From: Rheinheimera sp. MM224
GTDB taxonomy: Bacteria > Pseudomonadota > Gammaproteobacteria > Enterobacterales > Alteromonadaceae
NCBI RefSeq assembly: GCF_947090785.1
Contig: NZ_OX352320.1
Location: 4,205,001 to 4,269,000, forward strand
Length of the DNA stretch: 64,000 bases
Direction: 5' to 3'
Below, one piece after another: positions 50,562 to 58,432 of the stretch. Below the pieces are notes generated by a model that saw only the letters and a list, made by a program, of their open reading frames with translations, did no database searches and was not told the origin of the DNA. The translations under genes and the position numbers were made by a program. Each line of letters begins with the position of its first letter. The stretch's first letter is position 1.

Positions 50562-51182
50562 TTAATTCGGTCCGGCAGATTGTCTAAGGTCATCCTTGTC
50601 TCCAGCGATCATCAGTAGCGGATTGGCCAGCAGTTCACGGATAAAACCGGATTGCTCCGCCAACGCTTTCTGCCATTCGGATACTGAATATAGTTTAGGA
50701 TTGATCTCGCGACCAAGCTGTTGCTGTGCTGGATACAGACTTTTCACTGCATCCACAAAACTCAGTTCCCCCACCAGCAGCAGGTCGATATCACTGCTGG
50801 CCGTCGCTTTGTCACTGGCGACTGAACCAAACACAGCAGCACACTGCAGTTGATCGGATACAGGCAACAAAGCCTGCCGTAACACATCAGCCAAGCCGGT
50901 AGTTTTACGCAGAATACTGGCAAGTTCTTCATACACCACACAGCTGGTATCCGCCTGATAACACAGTTGATTCCCCTGCTGTGTTTTTTTCAAAATGCCG
51001 GCCTGCGCCAATTTCGTTAGCTCTTTATGCAAAGTGCCGGGCTGGGTATGAGTTAAACGGGCAATTTCGCGCACATGCCAAGCCTGATCGGGTTTCAGCA
51101 ATAACAAACCCAACACCTGACGGCGGTAACCGGTAAAAAGCAAATCAGTAAGAGCAGACACAGCAGCACCAAATGAAGCCAA
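50562..51182 (-). CDS. Winged-helix plus minimal nucleotidyltransferase protein
   Basis: A 206-residue protein with an ArsR-like HTH (about 15-80; WHVREIARLTHTQPGTLHKEL) fused to a Pol-beta-type minimal nucleotidyltransferase (about 105-190). AVFGSVASDKATASSDIDLL carries the GSxxx...SDxD catalytic motif. Such fusions are thought to be autoregulators that modify a target nucleotide. The start is uncertain: TTG at 51182 or GTG at 51161, since no ATG occurs in the first 150 codons. A 44-base nested dyad covers the TTG. Confidence 0.8.
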   Translation of the reverse strand: MASFGAAVSALTDLLFTGYRRQVLGLLLLKPDQAWHVREIARLTHTQPGTLHKELTKLAQAGILKKTQQGNQLCYQADTSCVVYEELASILRKTTGLADVLRQALLPVSDQLQCAAVFGSVASDKATASSDIDLLLVGELSFVDAVKSLYPAQQQLGREINPKLYSVSEWQKALAEQSGFIRELLANPLLMIAGDKDDLRQSAGPN

Positions 51183-51215
51183 ATAAGCTACGAATGTAGC
51201 CTTTTAGGCTTCATT
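51172..51215. promoter_or_regulatory. Nested dyad operator over the start of the HTH-nucleotidyltransferase gene
   Basis: Outer arms AATGAAGCC (51172-51180) and GGCTTCATT (51207-51215) and inner arms GCTAC (51187-51191) and GTAGC (51196-51200) share the same centre at 51193.5. Of 22 positions per half, 17 are complementary. It overlaps the TTG start, a natural place for autorepression by a dimeric winged-helix protein, or a regulatory RNA hairpin. Confidence 0.65.
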
Positions 51216-51265
51216 AATCAACCGCAATGACTGCAAAGTCTCACAACTTTAACCGACAACTTGTC

Positions 51266-52489
51266 TCACAACCCCATCTGCTTTTTATAACGGCGACTTA
51301 AACCCACCAACCGCAATTGATCCAACACCAACATTGCCAGAGGCCAACGCCGGATAGACCAAAAGGGTAAAGCGCGGCCTAAGCGGCGTAACATCAGTCT
51401 TGTATAAGCCATTTTTGCCAGTGACTGCAGAGGTTTTTTGGCAAAACTAAAGGCAGGTAAAACCGGGCTTACTGCTTCGCCTTGCTGCCAGCGATTAGGT
51501 AAATCCGGCGACAAAGCCAAAGCTGTAGCTATGCCCACTAAAGCAACACCAGTTTGCAGCACCTGCTCTGCCACCTCTAGCCTTTGAATACCGCCAGTCA
51601 CCATTAATGGCATTTGCGCAGACTGCTGCAGTTCTTTGGCAAAGTCTAAAAAGTAGGCCTCACGCGCCAGCGTAGAGCCATCGCGACTATCGCCTTGCAT
51701 AGCTGGGGCTTCGTAACTGCCACCCGATAACTCGACAAAATCCAGCTCCAGCGGGTTGAGCCATAACAACACTTGTTTCGCATCCTCTGTGGAAAAACCG
51801 CCGCGCTGAAAATCAGCTGAGTTTAGCTTCAGGCTGATGATAAAAGTGGCAGGCAATTCATTACGCAACAGAGTGACCAACTCAAGCAATAAACGGGCAC
51901 GGTTTTCTAAAGGGCCACCGTACTGATCCTGACGTTGATTCACCAGCGGCGATAAAAACTGACTCAGCAAATAACCATGAGCCGCATGAATTTGCACTCC
52001 GGCAAAACCTGCTTGCAACGCTAGTTGGCTGCTCACCAAAAACTGTTGTTTAAATTCGGCTATATCATCCAGCGTCATAGCTCTGGGGCTGGCAAACATC
52101 TTTGAGAACTGGCCTAAATCCAAAGCCACAGCCGAAGGCGCTATCGCCTGTTGCCCAAGATTCGCTGGCATTTGTCGCCCAGGATGATTCAGCTGCAGAA
52201 TCAGCTTAGTGCCGTTTTGCTGCCCTGCTTCGGCCCAGCTTTGGAACAAAGTTACATCCGATTTGGCATCCAGCACCACACCACCTGGTCCTGTTAAAGC
52301 TTTGCGGCTGATCATCACATTGCCGGAAATCAATAAGCCTGTGCCACCCAAAGCCCAGTGCCGATACAACTCAATCAGCTGCGCTGACGGATCTTGTCCC
52401 GCAGCGGCCATATTCTCTTCCATAGCGGCTTTCACCAGCCGGTTTTTCAGCTGCACGCCATTGGGCAGGGTTGTGGCTTCAAACAACAT
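51266..52489 (-). CDS. Old-yellow-enzyme family NADH:flavin oxidoreductase
   Basis: A 407-residue FMN-dependent oxidoreductase (TIM barrel) of the OYE class that reduces activated alkenes such as enones. Marks: LKNRLVKAAMEENMA, LILQLNHPGRQMP, GFAGVQIHAAHGYLLSQFLSP (substrate-binding HxxH), NQRQDQYGGPLENRARLLLE and LMVTGGIQ for the FMN phosphate. A C-terminal basic tail of about 50 residues is an extension. The ATG at 52489 (AGAGGTG site) is preferred to 52603. It is divergent from a MerR regulator and has a MerR-type promoter. Confidence 0.93.
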   Translation of the reverse strand: MLFEATTLPNGVQLKNRLVKAAMEENMAAAGQDPSAQLIELYRHWALGGTGLLISGNVMISRKALTGPGGVVLDAKSDVTLFQSWAEAGQQNGTKLILQLNHPGRQMPANLGQQAIAPSAVALDLGQFSKMFASPRAMTLDDIAEFKQQFLVSSQLALQAGFAGVQIHAAHGYLLSQFLSPLVNQRQDQYGGPLENRARLLLELVTLLRNELPATFIISLKLNSADFQRGGFSTEDAKQVLLWLNPLELDFVELSGGSYEAPAMQGDSRDGSTLAREAYFLDFAKELQQSAQMPLMVTGGIQRLEVAEQVLQTGVALVGIATALALSPDLPNRWQQGEAVSPVLPAFSFAKKPLQSLAKMAYTRLMLRRLGRALPFWSIRRWPLAMLVLDQLRLVGLSRRYKKQMGL

Positions 52490-52561
52490 AGTTACACCTC
52501 TTGGTTCTGTTCTGTCAGATTTTTTCGCCGTCAATGCAGCGTCAGTTTCAAGTACGACGCA

Positions 52562-52593
52562 AGTGTAAAGCTTCAACCCTAGTTGAGAGTCAA
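52562..52593 (-). promoter_or_regulatory. MerR-type promoter of the old-yellow-enzyme gene
   Basis: On the minus strand -35 TTGACT (52593-52588) and -10 TACACT (52567-52562) are separated by 20 bases, longer than the usual 17. The spacer contains the dyad TCAAC-TAGG-GTTGA. A stretched spacer with central dyad is the hallmark of MerR-activated promoters. The MerR gene lies divergently 62 bases away. Confidence 0.75.
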
Positions 52594-52654
52594 GCCTTGC
52601 CATACCAAAATCTGGCGCTTATCCTGCGATAGTTTTCAGCTTAAGGAAAAAACC

Positions 52655-53017
52655 ATGTATCGCATTGGTCAGCTTGCCAAATTATTGAATGTCTCAGAAT
52701 CCAAACTACGTTTTCTGGAACAACAAGGGGTGATCAGTCCGCTACGGGAAAACAGCGGTTACCGTTATTACAGCGAAGACAGTAAAAACCGGCTGGAAGT
52801 GATCTTAAAAGCTCAACAAATGGGCTTTAGCCTCAAGCAAATCCGTTCAGTACAACGTCAAAATCACAGTAGCGATCAGCATCCGGTCGACTGCCAATTG
52901 TTATTGCCCATGCTGCAACAAAAGCTGACAGAGATAGACCAGCAGATGCTGGAATTACAGCAGCAAAGACAGCAGATCCAAGAATTGGCCGAGCAATTAA
53001 GTACTACAACCACATAA
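52655..53017 (+). CDS. MerR-family transcriptional regulator
   Basis: A 120-residue regulator with an N-terminal winged HTH (MYRIGQLAKLLNVSESKLRFL then NSGYRYYSEDS) and a long C-terminal dimerisation coiled coil (about 80-115). One Cys (DCQLL) lies in the linker, so thiol or electrophile sensing is possible but not shown. It is divergent from the OYE gene, matching enzymes induced by reactive electrophiles. The ATG at 52655 has an AAGGAAAA site. Confidence 0.9.
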   Translation: MYRIGQLAKLLNVSESKLRFLEQQGVISPLRENSGYRYYSEDSKNRLEVILKAQQMGFSLKQIRSVQRQNHSSDQHPVDCQLLLPMLQQKLTEIDQQMLELQQQRQQIQELAEQLSTTTT

Positions 53018-53127
53018 GCACTCCAGCTCCTGCACTGCGCTTATTATCTTTAGGGGCAGGAATAACTTACCACTAGTCGCCGTAACCCACAGCCCTTTAT
53101 TTGCGTTCTTCTTTTACCACACAAAAT

Positions 53128-53196
53128 GTAACCTTGCGGTATCAAAAGAACTTGACAATGATACCTTAAGGTTTCACATTGATACCTGAAGGTATC
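53128..53196. promoter_or_regulatory. Three phased operator sites upstream of the membrane protein/XRE operon
   Basis: Sites of the form GATACC-N4-GGTATC: GTAACC-TTGC-GGTATC (53128-53143), GATACC-TTAA-GGTTTC (53160-53175) and GATACC-TGAA-GGTATC (53181-53196, perfect). Centre spacings are 32 and 21 bases, about three and two helical turns, so all face the same side. A TTGACA at 53152-53157 lies between the first two. The XRE protein encoded at 53716 is the obvious candidate ligand. Confidence 0.75.
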
Positions 53197-53224
53197 TAAA
53201 CCTAATAAAAAAGGAACACTTATT

Positions 53225-53716
53225 ATGGCTACATGGACTATCGAAGATCAGGAAAATTGTGTCAAAGCGTCAATCTTCGGCGCACTGTTTTTTGCGCAGC
53301 TGACAGGCTTTCAATTGTTAAGAGACATCAGTTTGTTTTGGTTTGAACTAAAAGCAGTAAGTGATGCTTTTGGCTTTGGCGTACTGTTTTCGGCAATTTA
53401 TTTTCTGGTCAAAGTGACCAAACAACCTAAGTTGCTGTCCTATGGCTGGAAAATCCGCGAAATATGTGGTGATTTCCAGGATGAGTATTTACGCAGCCGC
53501 TTTCAGCGCGCCACTACTCTGGCATACAACTTAACCATAGTGGTGGCGTTTTCGGGTTATGTCATAACCCACTTAATCAACAAAAACGGCGACCCGCAGT
53601 GGCTTGCATTTCAGCCCTTCTTATTACTGACGATCTTTGTCGGGTCCATCAGCTTTTATCTGAGTTTGCGCACAGTACTGGATGAACAAGAAGAACCAGC
53701 TCAGGAAACTAATTGA
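53225..53716 (+). CDS. Four-helix membrane protein co-transcribed with an XRE regulator
   Basis: A 163-residue inner-membrane protein with four predicted helices (about 16-32, 46-62, 100-117, 129-147) and a basic intracellular loop (KVTKQPKLLSYGWKIRE). Many bacteria and archaea pair a small membrane protein of this size with a downstream XRE regulator of the YozG type, and the same layout is seen here. The stop overlaps the XRE start (TGATG). Function unknown; perhaps membrane-linked control of the repressor. Confidence 0.75.
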   Translation: MATWTIEDQENCVKASIFGALFFAQLTGFQLLRDISLFWFELKAVSDAFGFGVLFSAIYFLVKVTKQPKLLSYGWKIREICGDFQDEYLRSRFQRATTLAYNLTIVVAFSGYVITHLINKNGDPQWLAFQPFLLLTIFVGSISFYLSLRTVLDEQEEPAQETN

Positions 53717-53931
53717 TGGAAGAGCAAACCCTGTACAACAGAATTGCGGAGCTGCGCGCGGCCAGAGGGCTGTCGCAGCAGCAACTGGCCGACGCCATTG
53801 GTGTATCCCGTAAAACCATCAGCACAGTAGAAACCAGCCGTTTTACGCCTTCGGTGGTAATAGCTTTGCAAATGGCACGTTATTTTGAAGTGCCGGTAGA
53901 GCAGATTTTTAGCTTTGATGGGTTTCGTTAA
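53716..53931 (+). CDS. Small XRE-family (HTH_3) regulator
   Basis: A 71-residue single-domain Cro/CI-type DNA-binding protein: ELRAARGLSQQQLADAIGVS, then RKTISTVETSRFTPSVVIAL and FEVPVEQIFSF. It is of the YozG/short XRE type, which usually pairs with a membrane protein. The ATG at 53716 overlaps the upstream stop; an in-frame TTG at 53713 is not preferred. It probably represses its own operon through the phased sites at 53128-53196. Confidence 0.9.
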   Translation: MEEQTLYNRIAELRAARGLSQQQLADAIGVSRKTISTVETSRFTPSVVIALQMARYFEVPVEQIFSFDGFR

Positions 53932-53969
53932 GGTGGTGTAGATGCGTCTTGATATACTTAGTGATCGCC

Positions 53970-54185
53970 AGTCCCGAAAAACAGCTTGCCGTTTCTAAGC
54001 TGCTGCTTTAACTTGGCTTTAACCAAGTTACAACTGTAACGAAGTTGCCGGAAAAGGAAGTTATGGCAGTTCAGTTCTCTTTGGCGTTTCAGCCTTTAGA
54101 TCTCCCGCTTAGTACCTTCTGCTTTTCTGTCGCAACTACAGATTTAACTGGATACAGGGCAAGACCTTATAGCGGTTTTGCATAC
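53970..54185 (+). repeat. HEPN repeat unit, copy A (internally deleted)
   Basis: Starts AGTCCCGAAAAACAGCTTG and runs to GTTGCCGGAAAAGGAAGTTATGGCA (through 54068). That parallels the 101 bases upstream of and including the HEPN start at 59301-59401. It then lacks the HEPN coding body and ends with GATTTAACTGG, ACAGGGCAAGACCT and GTTTTGCAT, matching the tails at 59934 and 60764. It is a decayed, deleted copy of the HEPN element. Confidence 0.75.
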
Positions 54186-54212
54186 TAAACAAAGGAAAAC
54201 CACGGTAAACCC

Positions 54213-55343
54213 ATGATCAAAGGAATGAAGCTAAACCTCTCCACAGTTCTGTTATGTAGCACTTTATTAGCCGGTTGTTTTTTCGATAAACAGCTATCTG
54301 AGGAAGAGGTTAAAACAGTTGAAGCTCTCAAATCTGAGTTAAGCAGGATCGAATCCGACCTGTCCGCTCTGGAGCAAGACCAAAGTCTTGGCAAAGGCAG
54401 TTTAATTGGAACTCTGAAAAACCAGAGGTTAGAAGTACTCAAATTAAACAAAGAGCTATTTGTCCAAAGAATAGCCAGCATTGAAGCTGGGGCTGACTTT
54501 ACAATCAAACCAATAGCTTCAGCAGTAGACCAGGCATTGGTGGACAGCATCGATGAAGATCTCAACATTGCAGCAGACAAATTAAAAAACGCGAAAGAAG
54601 AAGCGGCCCACTATTCAGCTGGCCTTTTGTTTGCGCTGAAACAAGCCAATGTTGCAACACAAGAAAACGCTATCACTATGCTGGAATACCGCAAGTCGTT
54701 GGCGAAATATGGACTGTATATCAATGATCTGGACACTACCGCTAAGTCGTCTGACACCACTTCGTCTGAAGCTGAGCACTCAGAGCCATCAGCCATCTCT
54801 CTGGTCCCTGCTTCCGACGGGCCTTTTGGGCTCAGCATGGGCATACCGGAAGAGGCTTTTGGTGCAACATTAACTCAAGTGGTGACGGGTAAATTTTTTA
54901 TTGACCCGGTACCTAGCCCACACGAAGACTTCGAACAATACGTAGTGGAATTTGGCAAAAAGTCAGGTTTATGTTGGGTTAAGGCTATTAGCAAAGATAT
55001 TCCAACAGATTCGATGGGTTACTTTTTCATATCAAAGTTTAAAGAACTGGAGAAAGTACTTAGCGACAAATACGGCAAAGGCGCTAAAACCGACCTACTG
55101 TTTCCCGGCAGCATTTGGAATGAGCCAAAAGACTGGATGAATGGACTGGCTAAGAATGAACGAATTCTCGTCACTACCTGGGACAGTAAGAACGGCCTGA
55201 AACTCCCCAATGATATTAGCTCAGTTGCTATTGCAGCAATCGCTGAAAACACGGAGACGGGTGCTATCTCTTTGGAGTATACATTCACGAACAACAAAGC
55301 ATGCGAAGCAGAAAATCAGGCTCTGAAAAATGAGTCACTTTAA
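54213..55343 (+). CDS. Lipoprotein with coiled-coil region, unknown function
   Basis: A 376-residue lipoprotein (lipobox LLAGC, Cys near 22). A coiled coil at about 28-75 is followed by a helical segment, a Ser/Thr/Glu-rich linker (about 175-195) and a mixed C-terminal domain beginning GPFGLSMGIPEEAFG with two Cys. Starts at 54213 or 54225 are both possible. It sits between two remnants of the HEPN repeat unit. Family not recognised. Confidence 0.65.
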   Translation: MIKGMKLNLSTVLLCSTLLAGCFFDKQLSEEEVKTVEALKSELSRIESDLSALEQDQSLGKGSLIGTLKNQRLEVLKLNKELFVQRIASIEAGADFTIKPIASAVDQALVDSIDEDLNIAADKLKNAKEEAAHYSAGLLFALKQANVATQENAITMLEYRKSLAKYGLYINDLDTTAKSSDTTSSEAEHSEPSAISLVPASDGPFGLSMGIPEEAFGATLTQVVTGKFFIDPVPSPHEDFEQYVVEFGKKSGLCWVKAISKDIPTDSMGYFFISKFKELEKVLSDKYGKGAKTDLLFPGSIWNEPKDWMNGLAKNERILVTTWDSKNGLKLPNDISSVAIAAIAENTETGAISLEYTFTNNKACEAENQALKNESL

Positions 55344-55364
55344 AGCGGGCTTAGGTTGCTTAGA

Positions 55365-55494
55365 GTGGCAATAACGCAGACGCCAAGGTCTCGCCGCTTA
55401 AGGCCAAACGAGACGAGGCAGGAAAGGCGATTAGGTTTTTAAAGCATTAGTCAGGGCTGCTTTGTAGCATGGGGCACATGGCAGGCCTGACACC
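55365..55494 (+). repeat. HEPN repeat unit, copy B (3' end only)
   Basis: Collinear with 59815-59954, the last 37 codons of the HEPN gene plus tail: CAATAACGC, ACGAGACGA, AAAGGCGATTA, TTGCTTTGTAGCATGG and CCTGACACC. Frameshifts and stops show it is not coding. It lies 19 bases before the next lipoprotein gene's start. Confidence 0.78.
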
Positions 55495-55513
55495 GTTTTT
55501 TTCAGGAGTTAAC

Positions 55514-56104
55514 ATGAAGTTTATTTGTACCATTCTAATTTTGTTTTTAAGCGCATGCAGTAGCACCCCAAGCTTTCCTTTAGCTGGTATCAGTCAAACA
55601 TACGAAATTTTAGGAGCAAAAGTTAAATCGCCAAATGAACCCGATTGGCGTTTGATGCAATATGATCAGGCAGGCGTTTACTTTGGAAAAGCGGCTTCAT
55701 CTAAAGACATCAGCCTTATTTCAAATGTAGTCATCTTCGCTGTAAATGAATTTGACGACAATAAAGCGTTCTTTGAATACATTATTTCTGAACGTAAAAA
55801 AAATGATGACGCTACTCGTTTTGTAGATCTTGGGGTTAATTATGAGTTTGTCACTTTTAATGAAAGCAGCTGTATTAAATACTCATCCCTAGCTGAAGAC
55901 CACGCGAGTAAAAGTAAAAGCAAACAAAAATTTCAATACTTTAGTACATCAGGTTTTATATGCCGACATCCGGCAAATAAAAATGTGGCGATACAACTAG
56001 AAACATCCTATCGCTCTGACGAAAAGTCTATTCCCACCTCTATAAGCACAATGTCTAACGAGTTTTTCAGTGGTGTAGAGTTCATAGATAACACTGTTAG
56101 ATAA
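55514..56104 (+). CDS. Hypothetical lipoprotein
   Basis: A 196-residue lipoprotein (lipobox FLSAC, Cys near 15) with an alpha/beta mature domain. DWRLMQYDQAGVYFGKAA and SCIKYSSLAEDH are the more distinctive stretches, and two further Cys are present. The ATG at 55514 has an AGGAG site. It directly follows HEPN remnant B. No family recognised. Confidence 0.65.
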   Translation: MKFICTILILFLSACSSTPSFPLAGISQTYEILGAKVKSPNEPDWRLMQYDQAGVYFGKAASSKDISLISNVVIFAVNEFDDNKAFFEYIISERKKNDDATRFVDLGVNYEFVTFNESSCIKYSSLAEDHASKSKSKQKFQYFSTSGFICRHPANKNVAIQLETSYRSDEKSIPTSISTMSNEFFSGVEFIDNTVR

Positions 56105-56174
56105 CGGGTATTCGTATGCTTCGAGGTCAGCCAAACATTTAGCTATAGTCCGGCCATTTTTTTTCAATTCGGAC

Positions 56175-56210
56175 ACTGTGGCATTAAAGGTTTTTACCTT
56201 AAGCCACAGT
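56175..56210. repeat. Stem-loop after the lipoprotein gene
   Basis: ACTGTGGC (56175-56182) pairs with GCCACAGT (56203-56210). Inside it TTAA(A)GGT and ACCTTAA also pair, leaving a small loop. It lies 70 bases after the stop at 56104. No T-run follows. Confidence 0.55.
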
Positions 56211-56334
56211 TGACCAAAATGGGGCATACGTAATGGGAAGATTCGCTTGCGATGCTAATCGAGCATGAAGGCGTATCGCTGACAGAACTCCCGCTAAATC
56301 CTCTTTCATCGCTTTCTAAACAACGAATATATTC

Positions 56335-56361
56335 GGGGCACAGGGCAAGAGCTGACACCGG
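56335..56361 (+). repeat. Boundary repeat, tail type
   Basis: GGGGCACAGGGCAAGAGC followed by TGACACCGG. This is the tail motif also found at 54154, 55471, 59931 and 60776. This copy is followed by the convergent DUF2269 gene and not by a plus-strand start. Confidence 0.8.
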
Positions 56362-56388
56362 TTTTTTATTCGTGAAAAGGGGATAAAG

Positions 56389-56874
56389 CTACCACAAAGG
56401 CTGTTTCGACACCGCCAGCCACATAATAACCAGCACTGTTACAGGTAATGTCAGTAGAGCCAGATGGGTAAAACCTTTGTGGTAAAACTGAATTAATCCC
56501 TGTTGTCTGCTCGTCAGCTCCACACCCAAAGCACGCTGTTTAATCAGCTGTTGCACCTTCCAGTTACCCAGCCAGATATCGACAATTTCCAGCGGCACAA
56601 TCAGCAACAACACCAGCCACAACTTGTTTTGTAGCCAGGGCATGTCAATCCAGCCATAACCAAAAGCCATCCACGCACCGCTGACAAACAAAGTGCAAAG
56701 CGCCAGATGCTCCAGTGTTAAGGTGAGGAAAAACACCTTATACACCAAGGATGTTCCGCTACTCATTTCGCCCTGATGCTGTTGAAAATACCGCAGCACC
56801 AGCCACGACCCAAGCGCTGGGCCAAGCCACAAAATCAGCGAGCCAATATGAATCACTTTCAGCAGGCTATACAT
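56389..56874 (-). CDS. DUF2269-family membrane protein
   Basis: A 161-residue inner-membrane protein with four helices. It starts YSLLKVIHIGSLILWLGPALG, the DUF2269 signature, with a His in the first helix and another in the third (LEHLALC), as in small haem- or quinone-associated membrane proteins. Its start overlaps the upstream gene's end by eight bases. Function unknown. Confidence 0.82.
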   Translation of the reverse strand: MYSLLKVIHIGSLILWLGPALGSWLVLRYFQQHQGEMSSGTSLVYKVFFLTLTLEHLALCTLFVSGAWMAFGYGWIDMPWLQNKLWLVLLLIVPLEIVDIWLGNWKVQQLIKQRALGVELTSRQQGLIQFYHKGFTHLALLTLPVTVLVIMWLAVSKQPLW

Positions 56875-57514
56875 CAGCTTTTATCCAGAGTTTATAAGCA
56901 ATCAATACAAACCAGGCCGTACTGAGCGCCATGCTAAAAGCGGTTAAAGCTTCTGCCAGTGCCAGCTGCTGCGACGCTATAGCCACGGATAAGCCAAGGC
57001 CTGCAAACCAAGCCAAAATACCGGGGTAAATCCAGAGTTTTAAAGCAGGTTTGTGTTGTAGCAACAACAAAGTCAGAACTAAGCCACCCATGTTATACAA
57101 ACCATTGCCGAGAACCCCTGTCAGGTGCATCGCCAATTGATCAATAAAATGCAGTAATTCCTCCGAGCTGCCAGCGCTGATCATGGCTGGAAACACAAAA
57201 GCATATAAAGTTTCTGCTATTAGATCAGGCGCTATGCCAAGCGCCACCAACAGTACCCCAAATTGCCGGACTGGGCTTGGCGGAATGGCAGAAGCCAGCA
57301 GGCAACAAAACAGCAATAAGCTTAAAGCCGACGCCATCCAAAACAGCCAGCCCAATTGCCATAAGGCCAAATGACTTTGAATATAAGCCAGACGAGTAGG
57401 CAGATCAGTCACCACAGGCAAACCCGGCCGCATAGGGCCAGCCATTAATAAACAGGCGATAAAAATCACCACAGCTATCGCCAGAGTGCAGTAAAAATAA
57501 CGGGGGTTCGGCAT
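56867..57514 (-). CDS. Six-helix membrane protein, unknown function
   Basis: A 215-residue hydrophobic protein with about six helices. QSHLALWQLGWLFWMASALSLL and MHLTGVLGNGLYNMGGLVL resemble the DUF4386-like group, but I am not certain. It is the first gene of a two-gene unit overlapping the DUF2269 gene by eight bases, so the two proteins may act together. An AAGGATTG site precedes the ATG. Confidence 0.75.
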   Translation of the reverse strand: MPNPRYFYCTLAIAVVIFIACLLMAGPMRPGLPVVTDLPTRLAYIQSHLALWQLGWLFWMASALSLLLFCCLLASAIPPSPVRQFGVLLVALGIAPDLIAETLYAFVFPAMISAGSSEELLHFIDQLAMHLTGVLGNGLYNMGGLVLTLLLLQHKPALKLWIYPGILAWFAGLGLSVAIASQQLALAEALTAFSMALSTAWFVLIAYKLWIKADV

Positions 57515-57698
57515 TTAACAATCCTTGTGACTAAACGACAGTCATTCTAGCCTTGGTTTGGAAAGGAAATCTATTAAAGCTATACATCTTCCACGCAGCC
57601 TGGTTCCTAAAAACGGTTGCCATCTCAGATAAGCTGCCTTAACTTAGTCTACATCGAATTACGACCGTAATAATGAACCCCCAAAAGGATGTGATGGA

Positions 57699-58145
57699 AT
57701 GAAACTCTTATTAACTTTGACCATTGCTACGCTACTAACCGGATGCGCTTCGACTCCTCAATACAAAAACTATCAGGGTGCAGATGCTGCATGTATTGAA
57801 GGGGATGTAGCCAATTTCATTAAATTCTTTAGCTCAGGTGAAGCCCATGTTGGTATTGCAGAAATTGATGGTGTCGTGGCTGACAGTATGGGGAAAAATT
57901 GTGTTTCCCCCGGCAAACATACTTTCGGCTTAACAGCAAACAATAACCAAAAAGCGGTCGATGGTTACGTCGATTTAGAGTTGGAATCCGGAAAACACTA
58001 CCAACTACAAGCAAATTTAGTTGGGATATCCTTTGCTTTTAAACTGGTGGATATCAGCAGTAAACCAGAGCAAATTGCTCATGAATTTAAGCTGACAGCG
58101 AACGCCAATATGCCTGTGAATTATGTTCCTGTGATTATTCAATAA
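57699..58145 (+). CDS. Small lipoprotein
   Basis: A 148-residue lipoprotein (lipobox LLTGC, Cys near 16). The mature part is a beta-sandwich-like domain with YVDLELESGKHYQLQANLVG, a pattern shared with periplasmic lipoproteins that report cell status (LpoB/PEGA-like), but no firm family can be given. Two Cys (AACIEG, KNCVSPG) could form a disulphide. Confidence 0.68.
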   Translation: MKLLLTLTIATLLTGCASTPQYKNYQGADAACIEGDVANFIKFFSSGEAHVGIAEIDGVVADSMGKNCVSPGKHTFGLTANNNQKAVDGYVDLELESGKHYQLQANLVGISFAFKLVDISSKPEQIAHEFKLTANANMPVNYVPVIIQ

Positions 58146-58250
58146 GGCAGTAGGTAATCAGGATAGCGGTTAACCTATTTACATAATCTTGGTGGATACT
58201 GCAGCACTCAAAGTTTTTACGGCTGTGTCAAAGCAGTATGGCGGCGAGAG

Positions 58251-58345
58251 AACTTAGCTAACAAAGCTGCGGCTTCAAGGACGAAGGGTATGTAACGAAG
58301 TTGCCGGAAAAGGAAGTTTGGCGGTTCAGCCTTTAGATCTTCAGC
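58251..58345 (+). repeat. Composite repeat remnant (dispersed repeat plus HEPN unit copy D)
   Basis: The first part (58251-58290: CTAACAAAGCTGCGGCTTCAAGG, ACGAAGGG) matches the 3' end of the dispersed repeat at 29876-30003. It runs straight into TGTAACGAAGTTGCCGGAAA (58290 on), which is identical over 28 bases to HEPN copy A at 54035, followed by TTCAGCCTTTAGATCT as in copy A. Two repeat families therefore meet here. Confidence 0.7.
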
Positions 58346-58432
58346 CTGATATCTCCTGATTTAAGTGACAACTACCTATTCTTCATACTGCACGCCAGAC
58401 GGCCTTTTTGAACAAGATAAACCGGAGATGAT

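Noticed and set aside
55997..56227. 76-residue minus-strand frame
   Set aside because: It overlaps the 3' end of the lipoprotein gene and a stem-loop; no ribosome site and no family; probably a remnant or chance frame.
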